From NCBI RefSeq assembly GCF_033439725.1, contig NW_026944389.1, positions 1,488,001-1,552,000 of the forward strand: DNA of 64,000 nt. Direction: 5' to 3'. The translations under genes were made by a program, and so were the position numbers. Below the pieces are notes generated by a model. It was not told the origin of the DNA. It searched no databases and saw nothing but the letters and a program-made list of their open reading frames with translations. The stretch comes from Neurospora tetraspora (Eukaryota > Ascomycota > Sordariomycetes > Sordariales > Sordariaceae). This document shows positions 46,235 through 56,940 of the stretch, piece by piece (within the stretch, counting starts at the first letter, position 1; every line of letters starts with the position of its first letter).

Positions 46235-47146
46235 TCAAACCTGCGGCGCAGTCCAAGTAACCTTCATCTTCTCCTTCTTCCGGCTCCTCCCCGTCACCCG
46301 TCTCAGAAACCTCTTGACGGCCCTCCTCGCCGCCCGTGGGAACTTCTTCACCCTCCTCGAGAGTTTGGAAGAAGTCGACCTGCCCGACCTCTTGGAAGAG
46401 ATCGTCGTGGAGGTGTGGACTCGCTTGTTGGTTACTCCCGGAATCGGCAGGCCATGGTTGGTCGTCCCGGCAGTGAAACCGGCGTTGGCGGTGACCGTGC
46501 CGTCTAAGCCGTGGCTACCACTAGCGGAGAGGGGGTGAGGATGAGAGGCGGAAGGGGCGTTAGTGGTTCGGTAGAGGGGGTGGTGGGGTTGGGGAGAAGA
46601 TGAATCGGAGGGGATGGTGGAGGGGGTGGAAGAACCGGAGGGTGAGGGTTCGACGATGTGGGAGGGGTTTTCGAAGGGGTTGGTTATGTTTACTCTGCTG
46701 GAGGAGGCAACGGGGGCCGTGGGGGCCGTGGAGTAGGTATCGAATGTGGAGGTTGTTGAGTGTTTGTGGGAGAGTTTGTTGCTGTTGCTGTTCAAGAGGC
46801 TGTTATGGTGTTTGTGGTCCATGTTGTTTGGACAGGAAGAGGAGGATTGCTGCTGGTCGTAGTCGCCGTCGTCGTCAGAGTAGTGGCAGGAGTTGTTGTT
46901 GTTGAGGTTGAGGTTCTTCATGAGGCTGGTGCGAGCAGCGCTGTTGGTGCCTGTGTGGTTCTGCGTGCCGGAACCAGAGGCGATGACGAGAGGCTCAGTG
47001 TCTGAGGGCCGTCTCTGTAGAGGAGGAGAGCGACGAGGAGTGCGAGATTGGGAGCGAAGGAACATGACGCGCTTGCGGAGTTGTTCTTCTTCGAGGAGGG
47101 TAAGCACTTCGGTTTCTCTTTGCAAGATGCGAGCGGACTGGGTCAT
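46235..47146 (-). CDS. Hypothetical protein, disordered with a basic C-terminus
   Basis: One exon, 303 residues, ATG at 47146. An N-terminal helix (ARILQRETEVLTLLEEEQLR, then KRVMFLRSQSR) may form a short coiled coil. It is followed by about 190 residues of Ser/Asn/His/Thr-rich low complexity, and then a strongly basic end (SKLSRRVKKFPRAARRAV, KRFLRRVTGRSRKKEK). The basic end could bind nucleic acid or acidic membranes or act as a nuclear localisation signal. No family is recognised. Codon use is C/G-ending and the frame covers the whole stretch, which supports a real gene. Confidence 0.6.
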   Translation of the reverse strand: MTQSARILQRETEVLTLLEEEQLRKRVMFLRSQSRTPRRSPPLQRRPSDTEPLVIASGSGTQNHTGTNSAARTSLMKNLNLNNNNSCHYSDDDGDYDQQQSSSSCPNNMDHKHHNSLLNSNSNKLSHKHSTTSTFDTYSTAPTAPVASSSRVNITNPFENPSHIVEPSPSGSSTPSTIPSDSSSPQPHHPLYRTTNAPSASHPHPLSASGSHGLDGTVTANAGFTAGTTNHGLPIPGVTNKRVHTSTTISSKRSGRSTSSKLSRRVKKFPRAARRAVKRFLRRVTGRSRKKEKMKVTWTAPQV

Positions 47147-48645
47147 GATCGGTTAGATGGCAAATAGCTAGACTCGGAGGTCAGCGAGAAGGGCCATGAG
47201 AGGGTTCTTGGCTCTGGGACATACAGGTATGGGCCTAGGAGGAGAGATCAGAGGTACTAAAAGGTATTGATAAATGGTCGACCTATCGATGTTCGGGCAA
47301 AGTGGCGGGTTTTATAGGATGTTTGGGGACAATAATCGTGGTAAAGACAAGAGTAGGGATTCAGAGATGATGGATGGAGGTGTAGAAGAGAAGTTTGTCC
47401 AGATCCAGCACCTCGACTTGGTGTTGGACGAGCATCCTTCGTGCCTTCCCCATGGTTGTGCTCTCTTATCTGTCGGGCCCGAGTTCGACCCTTACTTGAA
47501 AGGAAGGGAAGGTTCACTGGGAAGACTGGTTGTAGACGGCAGGTGCCTCCAAGCCGGAGCACATTGGAGTCACGGAGTGGAAGCCACAACTCGAAACACG
47601 GGCAAGTCCTCCCCGATGGGGAGTTGTTCTCAGACCACCGTCGAGGAGTTTTTTTTTCCATCCACCGTTTGATCAGGAACCGCAGCGCCATACCTCGACG
47701 ATCGGCAAAGTCTTGAAATTCCAGACTCAGCTTCGCAACAAGAGTAACATATTCTCACAACACTATGGTCGCCTGCACATCCAGGTAACCCTCCCTTCTT
47801 TCAAGCTTCGTTTAACCGCACAGAACCCAACTCCATCTTTCTGACTTGATTGCAGATCACCGATCCACTGGAAGCCACCGTTGATCTCCTCCATCCAGCT
47901 CAGCCTCCGCGACATCGACGTTGAGATCTGAAACCGCTTCCAGAGACACAAACGAAACCACCGCCGCCAAGGTAGGAATCAGTGCCATTGCACCGCGAAG
48001 CAAGAATGCCATGGTGGGATGGAACCCCTCGAGTCTTTGACAGCGTACGGCTACCTATGAAAAGGGGCATGTGCGCCTGGGTCGGGATTGTGGGTGAAGG
48101 TCTGGAGCAATCCCCGAAATCTCGTCCCCAGCCCTGTTTGCAGTGCCAGCCACAATTGCCAAGCACGCTCAGTCCCGCTATGGTTGACACCATCTCCTCC
48201 TTTAGTGTAACATGGCGCGCTTCTTCCTCCGCAAAGTTGGCGTCGCTGATTGGGGGCCTTAGACGACCCGGCCGGGGTAAGTTTGCTAGGGCTGACAACA
48301 CCCCTGATGAAGACGCTAGGAAAGAAACGATAAGGTCACGGTCTGCCGCCCTACAATCTTCTGATGGGCTCCGCGCTTCTTTTGTTCTACCTTCCTCTTT
48401 CTTGGGTATCAAAAATCACGTTGAAGGGTTGTGTGACCTGATCGTCCCCGTTACCATACCCGACCTCACCAAACAGCTTGGATTACCACCCGAATCCAGG
48501 AGGATAACATTGCCTTGGTGATCACCGCGGTTTATCGGTTGGGATTCAAATTCTACGCCAGGTCGGAAAGCCAAGACACCACGACGAAGAGACGACGGCC
48601 GTTCAATAAACACACCGAAGCTTTCACAATAACACCTACGGCACG
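47147..48645. other. Intergenic region, coding status uncertain
   Basis: 1.5 kb between divergent genes. Two opposing open frames of 170-179 codons overlap (47900-48412 minus, 47982-48521 plus). Neither shows a domain or a good codon pattern, so I call neither. GTAACC and CCGCACAG near 47785-47825 might be part of a 5' leader intron of the next gene. Confidence 0.4.
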
Positions 48646-49950
48646 ATGGCCTTGGCGGATAGAGTCAATCTCGGGCCTCTCACCACGGTCTTCACCGCGC
48701 CTGCAGCATGCTCCACCGCGATCTTCGCAGACAACAAGCTCGGATGGAGGGGTCAGTTGTGCGTGGATGATGGGCAATCGATAACGGACAACACAGACTG
48801 TTGGCCGGGAACACAAAGAGGTTTCTATTCCCCGGGTTTGTTCTGCCCAGAAGGATACACATCAGCCTGCACGGCGAGCGCCGTGGATGGCGTCACGTCA
48901 ACCGGGTGGAAGGCGCAATATCCGCTTCAAGATGGCGAGACCGCTATTGGGTGCTGCCCGACTGGGTTCCGGTGCGGTGACCTCGGAAGCGAGGGCCAAA
49001 CGTGTGTTCTCAGATGGGGCACCTTGTCCATGGAACAGCCTACCGCAAAGTGCATCAACGGACAGTTGACGGATTTTGGCACCATGACATTCCCATCTCA
49101 GAAGCCGAACCTGTATGCAGGCATGGTCCAGATCAACTGGAAGGCTTCAGATCGGGACGAGTCTGCCACTACTACCACCACTTCGGCCAACTCCGACTCT
49201 ACATCCGGTTCCGCTTCCGCCAGCCGCAGCAACCCCGACCTGGTCACTGTTACGAGGACGGTTTCGGGATCGCTCACCACTGAGACTTTGAGCAACACGG
49301 GAGAGACACACGAGGGCACGGATAAGCCAGCGATGGGTAAAGGAACAGTTGCTGGCACTGTTGTTGGTGTGATGATGTTCGTGCTTTTCTTCCCGATAGG
49401 GTGGTTATTCCGGAGGAATCGCCAAAAGAAAGCTTCCGCCGAAGCTTCTGCTGAGGGCGGCCATGACAGTGATTCAGCTGCTGACCCCACGAGGTCACTT
49501 GTGGGAATGGCGGCAGCTTCCAGAGCCCCTGGTTCCTCAGCCGCTCAAACGCCTCAGCCAGGCTACGCAGATCACCCAATGCATGAGGCTCCAGGGGATT
49601 ATAAGCCTTATACGGTTGGCGTGTACTCCGTCTCCCAACTTGACGACAACAAGGTCACGCCCGAGTTGCCCATGCACCATGAGATCCACGAAGTATATGC
49701 CCCTGGTGCCAACACGATCCCTGAGCTGCCTGAACACAGCGAGGTACACGGGGTTCACGTCCTTGGTGCCCATACGACGCCCGAGTTGCCTACTCAGCGT
49801 TCGGCGTATGAGGTTGCTGGAACGGCACCAAAGGGACCCATTCATCACTCAGTCAATGACGCCCCTTGGTCACCAGTTGATCCGTTTGAGGTGTCAGCGA
49901 CACCGGTAGATCCCAACCGACCGGGATCTGGGGCAGCGGGTGGAAGGTGA
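48646..49950 (+). CDS. Single-span membrane protein with Cys-rich ectodomain
   Basis: One exon, 434 residues. The N-terminus begins LGPLTTVFTAPAACSTAIF, a pattern I recall from a widespread fungal family of surface proteins, with no classical signal peptide. About ten cysteines lie in residues 20-140 (LCVDDG, DCWPG, LFCPEGYTSAC, IGCCPTGFRCG, TCVLRWG, AKCING). A Ser/Thr-rich stretch (about 170-220) suits O-glycosylation. It is followed by one transmembrane helix (GTVAGTVVGVMMFVLFFPIG, about 232-251) and the basic stop RRNRQKK. The cytosolic tail carries three imperfect ~22-residue repeats around (T/I)PELP. The layout resembles fungal cell-wall stress sensors, but no WSC domain is visible. Confidence 0.7.
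   Translation: MALADRVNLGPLTTVFTAPAACSTAIFADNKLGWRGQLCVDDGQSITDNTDCWPGTQRGFYSPGLFCPEGYTSACTASAVDGVTSTGWKAQYPLQDGETAIGCCPTGFRCGDLGSEGQTCVLRWGTLSMEQPTAKCINGQLTDFGTMTFPSQKPNLYAGMVQINWKASDRDESATTTTTSANSDSTSGSASASRSNPDLVTVTRTVSGSLTTETLSNTGETHEGTDKPAMGKGTVAGTVVGVMMFVLFFPIGWLFRRNRQKKASAEASAEGGHDSDSAADPTRSLVGMAAASRAPGSSAAQTPQPGYADHPMHEAPGDYKPYTVGVYSVSQLDDNKVTPELPMHHEIHEVYAPGANTIPELPEHSEVHGVHVLGAHTTPELPTQRSAYEVAGTAPKGPIHHSVNDAPWSPVDPFEVSATPVDPNRPGSGAAGGR
49654..49815 (+). repeat. Three imperfect coding repeats around PELP
   Basis: VTPELPMHHEIHEVYAPGAN, IPELPEHSEVHGVHVLGAH and TPELPTQRSAYEV follow one another in the cytosolic tail of the membrane protein, with a period of about 22 residues. Confidence 0.75.
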
Positions 49951-50510
49951 TGAATGGAGGAGGAGCGTTCTCTGTTTGGTCAAAGTTCGTTGCTTTTTTC
50001 TTTTTGTCCTTGCATGAGCGTTTGATGACGATAGAGATGTAATGTGCTAGATGCTGTGTGATGTTGTATGAGACTTAGATGTAAGCCTGTCGTTGTCTTC
50101 AAAATTATCCTTCTTTACCCTGCAGTCACTCTTGCATTTTTGTTGATTCACGCTTGGTATTGGCCATTCTGGACATGCCAAAGCAAAAGTGACCTTTTTT
50201 GGTATGTGGCACACCTTCTCTTCTTTCCCGCAGGCATTATCTTGTAACACAACGCTTACAAGCTCTTGAAGTACTTGTTTTCAGGGGCTTGGTAAACAAT
50301 CATAACGAGGGTTAGGGTAAATGACGGTGCGATAGCGAAGGCCGGTTAGCGCCGCATATCGGAGGGATCAGCCCGCAACCCCTCACGCATCTCACCCCAT
50401 GCCATCAACCTATACCAAACATCTCAAAGTAGGTATCTTCCACTCTACAAACGCTCTCAATCGGGATCCTGAACATCAAAAGCTCATCACAGAAAAGGAA
50501 CACCACAACC
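49951..50510. other. Intergenic region
   Basis: 3' flank of the membrane-protein gene and promoter of the Hri1 gene. No other feature seen. Confidence 0.5.
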
Positions 50511-51542
50511 ATGGCATCCGAGCAAAAGAGAGGCGACGTCTCAATCCGCCACTCCATCCGCTGGTTCTCCACCACCTCCTCCTCTTCCAGCAGCGACACT
50601 CCCCCACCTTCGGAGCCAACCTCAACAATCGTCCTCACCTCTCCCGGCGGCCGCTTCGTCGACCTGCGCATCCTGAAAGAAGACCCTTCCTCCCCCGATC
50701 ACACCTCCGTTTTTAGTCCCCAACCCCAACCCGCATCCGAAACCGAAGCCGAAGAAGTCAAAACCCTCACCCTCTCCCGCCTGGACTGGGCCATAGCCGG
50801 CACCTCCACGCACACCCCCACCCGCCCTACCATCGGGTACTACGGGCAGAAACTGATTCTGCCTGATGGGCGCACGGTTAATGGGAGTGTGGCGGACTTG
50901 AAGCAGGGAAAACAGCCGTATCAGAGGGGGAGGTGGACGCATTGGGTTGATTCTAGGGTTGTTTATACTGGGGAGGGGGCGGGGGAGGAAGTGGCTGATG
51001 AAGGCGATATGTACCGGATTCCTGGCGAGCACAACGAGAAGCTTACGTTGGAAAAGGGGAGGATGGTTAACCCCGAGACGGGGAGGGAGGAGGAGTATGA
51101 AGAGGTTTGGGGACCGGATGAGGAAGGGGTGGCGGAGCCTCCGTATGTAAAATGTGTCGTTTGGGAGCTGGATAACGAGGCGGAGAATAGAGGTGCGGAG
51201 GGGAGGGTCGTGAGGGTTGGGAGATGGACACAGGGAATTTTGAGACGGGGGAATGAGCTGTTGTGCGAGAGGTGGAGGTGGGTGGGTGGTGAGGATGAAC
51301 GGACTAGATGGAGGTTGGAGGCGAGGGTTAGGGGGTATGTGGGTGGCGAGGAGAGGGAGAAATTGGATATTGAGGCTGGGAGATTCAATCCCACTCTTAG
51401 CTGGCCTGGTCAAGAGCTGGAGTTTTCAAAGGGGCTTATTGCTGATGTGATCGGTGTGGGAGACCCAGGAAAGATGGAAGTTGGGAACATGGTCCAAGAA
51501 AGAAATGGTGATGTGTGGACGCTGGTGGAGTGGTGTCCTTGA
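50511..51542 (+). CDS. hri1: Hri1 family protein
   Basis: One exon, 343 residues, with ATG in ACAACCATGGC, a strong context. Hri1 is a fungal protein built of two similar beta-barrel halves; the yeast protein interacts with Hrr25 kinase and Sec translocon components, and its molecular role is unclear. Seen here: SIRHSIRWFS at the start, STIVLTSPGGRFVDLRILK, LDWAIAGTS, the barrel-linking HWVDSRV, and in the second half YVKCVVWELD and LEARVRGYVGG, ending MVQERNGDVWTLVEWCP. An acidic loop of about 45 residues (EGAGEEVADEGDM to EEEYEEVWGPDEEG) makes it longer than the yeast protein. Identification rests on remembered family patterns. Confidence 0.7.
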   Translation: MASEQKRGDVSIRHSIRWFSTTSSSSSSDTPPPSEPTSTIVLTSPGGRFVDLRILKEDPSSPDHTSVFSPQPQPASETEAEEVKTLTLSRLDWAIAGTSTHTPTRPTIGYYGQKLILPDGRTVNGSVADLKQGKQPYQRGRWTHWVDSRVVYTGEGAGEEVADEGDMYRIPGEHNEKLTLEKGRMVNPETGREEEYEEVWGPDEEGVAEPPYVKCVVWELDNEAENRGAEGRVVRVGRWTQGILRRGNELLCERWRWVGGEDERTRWRLEARVRGYVGGEEREKLDIEAGRFNPTLSWPGQELEFSKGLIADVIGVGDPGKMEVGNMVQERNGDVWTLVEWCP

Positions 51543-52090
51543 AAGGCTGATGATCCTTTTACCTGTATTGCGTTACCATGAGGCAGCAAGGGGTACACCC
51601 GATCGGGTTGTTACCTGTATGAACTTGCGTTTTCGGCGTTTCTTAATACGACGATGATAATGATCATGTTTTTTTTCTTAGGTACAGCTGCCTCCTGTGG
51701 ACTGCTACCGGCCAACCATACCGTACAGAGGATCGCGGGTCACGCCATCTTATAGATCATGGCATCACCTATTTAGTGCCTGGGCTTCAGACTATGGTAC
51801 TGTTCAGCATCTTCAAAGCCGAAAACAAACGCCTCCCCACGACATTTCTTTTAGGAAACTTTCATCGATGGAGGCAGGAGAGAGGGTTAAGTGCGCTAGC
51901 TACATGCTACCCAATAGTTGCTTACATAATAGTATTATCCCCCTTCTCCAACTTCCCCTCCTTTTACATTATTTCGACGACTCATCAACATTTCAGCAAG
52001 ATTCTCATAGTTGGACTCAGACTCAACCGCAACCTTGACTCCAATTTCACCTCCGAAGTTACCTAAATCACAAACCTTTGGCCTTGCAAG
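51543..52090. other. Intergenic region
   Basis: Between Hri1 and the methyltransferase gene, both on the plus strand. No other feature seen. Confidence 0.5.
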
Positions 52091-52894
52091 ATGGCATCCC
52101 AAACCACAGCCACAGACCCAACCCCCACCACCGGCACCGGCAACGCCCGCTTCAACACCGACGCCGCCAACTGGGACTCCAACCCCTCCATCCAACTCGC
52201 CACCTCCCTAGCCTTCGAATCGTACCTCTCCCGCTTGCCTCCCCCCTCCGAGCTTTCGTCCTTCAACGTCCTCGAAATCGGCTGCGGCACCGGTCTCCTC
52301 TCCCTCCTCTTGGCCCCGCACGTCCGCTCCCTCACAGCCGTTGACGCCGCCGAGGGAATGATCGACGTGCTCACTCACAAGTTATCGTCTGTCGGGTCTC
52401 ATGCCCAAATAAAAAATGTTCGGCCGGTTGCTTGTCTGTTGGAAGACCCGGAGGACCCTATCATCAAAATCGATCCCGTAACTGGCGAAGCATGGGACGG
52501 GAACATGAAGTTCGATTTGGTTATTAGTCATTTGGTGCTGCACCACGTCGCTGACCTCTCTGCCCTCTTCAAAACCATTTACGGCACTCTCAAACCCTCC
52601 TCCACTCATGGCCACCAAAAGGGGGGCGGAAGGGTGATAACGACAGACTTCGAGAACTTTGGACCAGAAGCGAGGAGGTTTCATCCCGAGGCCAAGATGG
52701 AAGGGGTGGAGAGGCATGGGATTACCAAGGAGGAAATGGAGGGGGTGCTAAAGGGGGTGGGGTTTGAGGAGGTGAAGGTTGAGAGGGGGTTTGTAATGCA
52801 GAAAAGGGTGGAGAGTGAGCCGGGGAAGGGGGATATGGAGAGGGGGCCGGTGGTGGAGTTTCCTTTTTTGGTTTGTGAGGGGAGGAGGGTGTAG
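52091..52894 (+). CDS. Class I SAM-dependent methyltransferase
   Basis: One exon, 267 residues, ATG in GCAAGATGGC. A Rossmann-type methyltransferase fold is clear: NVLEIGCGTGLLSLLLAP (motif I, about residues 58-75), LTAVDAAEGMIDVL (motif II acidic Asp), FDLVISHLVLHHVADL (motif IV and post-motif, about 140-156) and GGGRVITTDFENFG (motif VI). It resembles the methyltransferase type 11 group. The N-terminal NARFNTDAANWDSNPSIQLA is common in fungal small-molecule methyltransferases of this type. The substrate is unknown and no biosynthetic cluster surrounds it. A G-rich heptamer repeat follows the stop codon. Confidence 0.85.
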   Translation: MASQTTATDPTPTTGTGNARFNTDAANWDSNPSIQLATSLAFESYLSRLPPPSELSSFNVLEIGCGTGLLSLLLAPHVRSLTAVDAAEGMIDVLTHKLSSVGSHAQIKNVRPVACLLEDPEDPIIKIDPVTGEAWDGNMKFDLVISHLVLHHVADLSALFKTIYGTLKPSSTHGHQKGGGRVITTDFENFGPEARRFHPEAKMEGVERHGITKEEMEGVLKGVGFEEVKVERGFVMQKRVESEPGKGDMERGPVVEFPFLVCEGRRV

Positions 52895-53200
52895 GTTTTT
52901 GCCGTGGTTGAGGTGGGAGGTGGGAGGTGGGAGTTGGGAGTTGGGAGTTGGGAATTGGGGAGGTGTGATGAAGAGTGATTGCTGTTGGGGACCGCGTGGA
53001 AGGGGAGTGCTTGTTGTGGTTCAGTCAGAGTCTGAGAGTTTTCTGGATGGCAGATATGTCAGTCTTGGGCCAAAGAAAGGTTACTGCTGGGATTGTCGGA
53101 CCTCAGTGCTTGCTTCACTTTATTGAGGGTTGCTTCGATCTCGTTGATGTTGTCTTCTTGGCTTCTCGTGGTGCTGAGCGTGACCAGTCAGTACGGGATC
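52895..53200. other. Intergenic region with G-rich repeat
   Basis: Between the methyltransferase (plus) and the first small membrane-protein gene (minus). The only notable feature is the heptamer repeat at 52911-52963. Confidence 0.5.
52911..52963 (+). repeat. G-rich heptanucleotide repeat
   Basis: About seven tandem heptamers, first AGGTGGG-type and then AGTTGGG-type, just downstream of the methyltransferase stop codon. Runs of three G at 7 bp spacing could form a G-quadruplex on the transcript or plus strand. Confidence 0.85.
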
Positions 53201-53732
53201 TTATCTGATGTCAATGGTGGACGGGAATAAGTACATGAGGAGGAAAGTTAACTGGATGGTGTTTAGGTGTTGAAATTGTGTCTCGATCGCAGCCACGGCA
53301 CCCATTACTGCAAGCTTCGATCAGCAATTCGTCCCGTGGAGAGAAGAAGGTAAGGTAGCTCAAGGGTAGGTTACCGTCAGGCCGATTATACCACCACCAG
53401 TGGTGCTTTTTGCTGTTTTTCTCGAGCTCAACTGTTGCTTTTAGATGATAGTCCTTAATTTTGTTGAGGGTCATCAAAAAGTTGCTCCTAATCTTACTAC
53501 CTTCCCAGTCCGAGTGCGCCTCGTTCTCGAGCTTGTTAAAGTGGTCTTCTATCTGACTGATGTGGCATTCTCTCGCTTGCAGCTTCTCTTGGATATCCTC
53601 GATCTCCCTGTCCGCGCTGTGTGTGATAGAAAGGAAGGTAACAACGAGTGTGAGAAGTCCAAGAGTGAATGTCAACAGGCCAACGACATTGCTGAGAGTG
53701 GACAAAGGGCTGTCGCCTTTGTCATCGGACAT
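53201..53732 (-). CDS. Small membrane-protein family, member A
   Basis: Two exons on the minus strand, 53732-53375 and 53307-53201, give 154 residues. The 67 bp intron (GTAACC to CTTGCAG, phase 1) replaces a dead-end tail with VMGAVAAIETQFQHLNTIQ and a hydrophobic end. The N-terminus (DSPLSTLSNVVGLLTFTLG) runs straight into a single hydrophobic helix of about 25 residues, followed by a charged coiled-coil-like region (REIEDIQEKLQARECHISQI). It is a paralogue of the genes at 56941-57630 and 63029-63788, with the same N-terminal pattern and the same intron phase before a short last exon. It is the most divergent and shortest of the three. I do not recognise the family. The short N-terminal tail and one helix suggest a membrane-anchored protein; its partner or role is unknown. 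Confidence 0.65.
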
Positions 53733-54503
53733 TTTGCTTTCTGGTAAAGATGAAGCCTTGATTGAGATTTCGGCGGGTTCGGCAGGGCTGAGAAGATAAG
53801 CATTCTACGGCCAAGCCTGGTGGAAAGTTTCGAAGACCGCAAGAGCCGCGGAAGTGCGACGGAAACGAGGGGTCTAGTATTTCAGGTGGTGTGCAAATCA
53901 CGAAATGCTCAGACAACGAAGATCATGGAAAACGCCAAAGTAGACTGTCAGCGTCCAAATTCGGTTGACATGTGCATGGACACTCTCCTCGGACACCCTC
54001 AGCTGGAGGCATTCAATGGAGCATTTCAAGCCACAATGTCATGGTGGACTGAGTGGTATCGCCATTGGTGGCTGCTTCCTTCCACGCTCGCCGATCGAAT
54101 GGCTGTGTAATGGATGTGTGGCAGTCGTCCCCCACCACTACCATAGTCCTTCCTGTTTTTATTCTAGACTGCGGGGTTATCTCCCTCACCCGGATTCTTC
54201 TCCCCGACAAGCATCCAATTAACACAATCTTCCCACTGCTTTGCCTCTTCTTTTTAGGATGTGTGTACGACAGGAGTACCATGCATATCAGCCTCGATCG
54301 GTACTACGCGAGTGAGTGGCTCAGCTATGATGTGTACCACCCATCTCCGCGGTGTGACCATCAACAAGGCTCAGCTATGGGCGGCCCATATATGAGGGGC
54401 CCCTATATGGACTTTAGAATCCCCAGGATACCCCCAAGCTGATCCATCATTGCTTGGTAACGGTCAAACTCCTCATGTGCATCATCCACCGTCAAAAAAG
54501 AAT
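53733..54503. other. Divergent intergenic region
   Basis: Shared upstream region of family member A (minus) and the 696-residue protein gene (plus). No other feature seen. Confidence 0.5.
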
Positions 54504-56742
54504 ATGACTGGCGACAAGACGATCGAATTAACTCGAAGTGATGACCAGTCGATCACCGTCTCTTCGGGAACGGACACTTTCACAATCGCCTTCTGCGAAG
54601 TCCCCAGAGTGAACGACAATGCAGAACGTCGCTTTCAACGCGTTAGAAAGCCGCTCGTGGACATCAACGAAACCAAAGAAGACTCTTCAGGACCCTTTTT
54701 TCCCTTCACAATCTATGGTCCTCCAACGGAGGGTAGTACCAAAGGTGTAAAGAAGAGTGGTAGCCACTTCCTTGTCATCAAAGGTACGTCATCTTAGTCG
54801 ATTGACTCCCACAAGGATCATTCTTTAGGTAGGCAATATGCTAAAGAAAACTTATCTTACAGATGACAAAGCATTTGCAATCCGCATGGTTGGGAACTCC
54901 AAAGAGTCCGCCTTCAAGGTGAAAGTGAGAGTGGGTGGTGTCAATGTTCTCCAGCACACCACACATGGGGAAAAGAGTCAGGACTACTTTGTCATCTCCG
55001 AGCAGAAATGGGTATGGGGGAAGCAAGTCAGCAAGGATACTGCGCGTCAGTTCCGTGTTTTCCGTCGTGGAAGAGAAAGGTACCTCTATGTACCATTGCC
55101 CGTCACACTCCGGATCCGAGTTCTCGTCTGACTTGTGACCCTCTGCAGACTGTCTCTCCGATACCAGCTTCTGAATAACAACATCAAGAAAGAAGTAGAG
55201 ATTGAAATCACTTCCCGGCGTCCGCGTCAACGTTGGCGGCCGATTTACATGACTCTGGACGGGGAACGGTCTGCCTCAGATTCCGGTATCATGCCACAGC
55301 CCGCGCAATCACCACCACAGCCAGCTTATCAAGCAACTACTTGTCAATATATCGCTTCCTCTGCCCCATACTCAGCTTCCATGTGGATGCCAGCACTGCA
55401 AACAACCTTTCAAGAACCTGCTTTCAACGATACAGGTCCGTCAACCCCCTACGGCTATGGCATGCTACTACCGCCGCCGCCGCCGCTACTAACAACCTCT
55501 CACGAAATTGCTTACGATGACCTGGTTCCACCAACAATATTCGAACAGGCCATACCACCACCGGTGATACCAACCTACCAACCCCAAGCATCTCAAACTG
55601 CACCCACGGAGCTCGTTACCCCTTTATCCAGCGGCGACCGTCCAAGTAGCCCACCATCACCGCCACAACAAATCAGTCAAGCAACTTCTTTGGTTGACGC
55701 AGATCATATCGACCACATTTACTACGACTATATGGCACCAACACCGCCGCTACTATCCGAGTTCCTATCCCGACCCAGTCCTCCCCAAGCATCCTACCCT
55801 AGCTCCCCGGAGCCCGTCCTCGGTTCACTGAGCTCACCACCATCACCACCATCACCACCATCACTACCAGCACCACAGGCCCCTTATCAGGCACCCACCC
55901 ACGGATATAACGACTTTACCGGTTCCGCTGCCCCCTACTTCAGGTCCCTTCGATCATCTTACCCTAGCCCTCCGGAGCCCGTTCTTTGTTCAGTCCGTCC
56001 ATCACCACCACCAGAACAAGAAGGAGCACCAAAAACCCCCAGCGACCAAGAAAGCATCCACTCCGACCCCGAAGAGGACATGCTCCCGCACCAAATGGTC
56101 GTCGGAACCGGCGGCCTGATCGAGCAAATCGTCCACACGGACAAGCACCCAGGCCCCGAATGGATCGACGAATGCACCGTGACGCTCAAGTTCAAGATTG
56201 TCGACCCGGACTACTTGAAGAAAGAGGCCGGCGTGAAGAAAGTGGGTATTCTCGGTGGAAACTACCGAGAGGTGCCCAACCCACCTAACGGGACATTTCG
56301 AGGACACGCGCCGGTTGTGACGGACCCGGATGGATTGAGGCGGGATATTAGGTCGCCTATGGAGATGGAGATGGAGCTGAATCGGAATGCGGGTGGTAAG
56401 GATAGGGATAGGGAGCCGCCGGAGTCGCCCAAACGGGAGTCGCCGGTGGATTCGGGGGTGGGCTTGGTGGGAGAGGTGGAGGGGGACGGAGAGGATGGGG
56501 GTGAGCAGGGAGACCAGGAAAATATGAGAGAGTTCAAAAGGCTTAGAGGTGAGGCGAAGAGTCAACCTCGAGGGTTGATGAATGATATACGCATGAAGAA
56601 GAAGAGGCATCAGCAGCGTAAGCGAGGTGGGGTGAGGATAATGGCTGTGAAGCGGAAGGAACATGAACCGAAAGGGGAGAGAAAATCGAGATGGCGGACA
56701 TTTGTCGATGCTATGAGGCGGGTTTTGACATTGGGTCGGTAG
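54504..56742 (+). CDS. Hypothetical 696-residue protein, Pro-rich, unnamed N-terminal domain
   Basis: Three exons: 54504-54783, 54863-55079 and 55149-56742. Introns are 79 bp (GTACGT) and 69 bp (GTACCT), and both junctions restore frame (LVIK/DDKAF and RGRE/RLSLRYQLL). The N-terminal ~190 residues look like a beta-rich domain with KVRVGGVNVLQHTTHGEKSQ, DYFVISEQKWVWG and TARQFRVF. I recall a similar VGGVN, QDY, QKWLDG, VRQFVA order in other fungal hypothetical proteins but cannot name the family. A Pro/Tyr-rich region follows (about 200-465) with two YPS(S/P)PEPVL repeats, then a second compact segment (GLIEQIVHTDKHPGPEWIDE, CTVTLKFKIVDPDYLKK). The C-terminus is acidic and then strongly basic. 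It lies between two genes of the small membrane-protein family. Function unknown. Confidence 0.7.
55795..56005 (+). repeat. Coding Pro-rich duplication and CACCACCAT minisatellite
   Basis: Within the 696-residue gene, YPSSPEPVLGS and YPSPPEPVLCS are encoded by near-identical DNA about 165 bp apart (55795 and 55960). A CACCATCAC-type repeat at about 55838-55870 encodes SPPSPPSPPS. Confidence 0.7.
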
Positions 56743-56940
56743 GCTGTTTGGTCGTTGTTGATGATAAATTGACCGAACATGAGCGGCGGCTTAGGACGGT
56801 GAGGCGCTAGGCGTAGTGGTTGCGAGAGACTGAATGGTCGGCTCCAACTCGAGAATTCTGGTCGTTTGGTGGTTGGGGTTGCTGAAAGCCTCATGTGAGG
56901 GTATGTATGCGCAACAAAGCTTTGGAGAGTAGGTGGGTGC

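Noticed and set aside
47900-48521. Overlapping opposite-strand frames of 170 and 179 codons
   Set aside because: They lie on top of each other and neither has a domain, a good start context or biased codon use. Possibly one is part of a leader, but there is no evidence.
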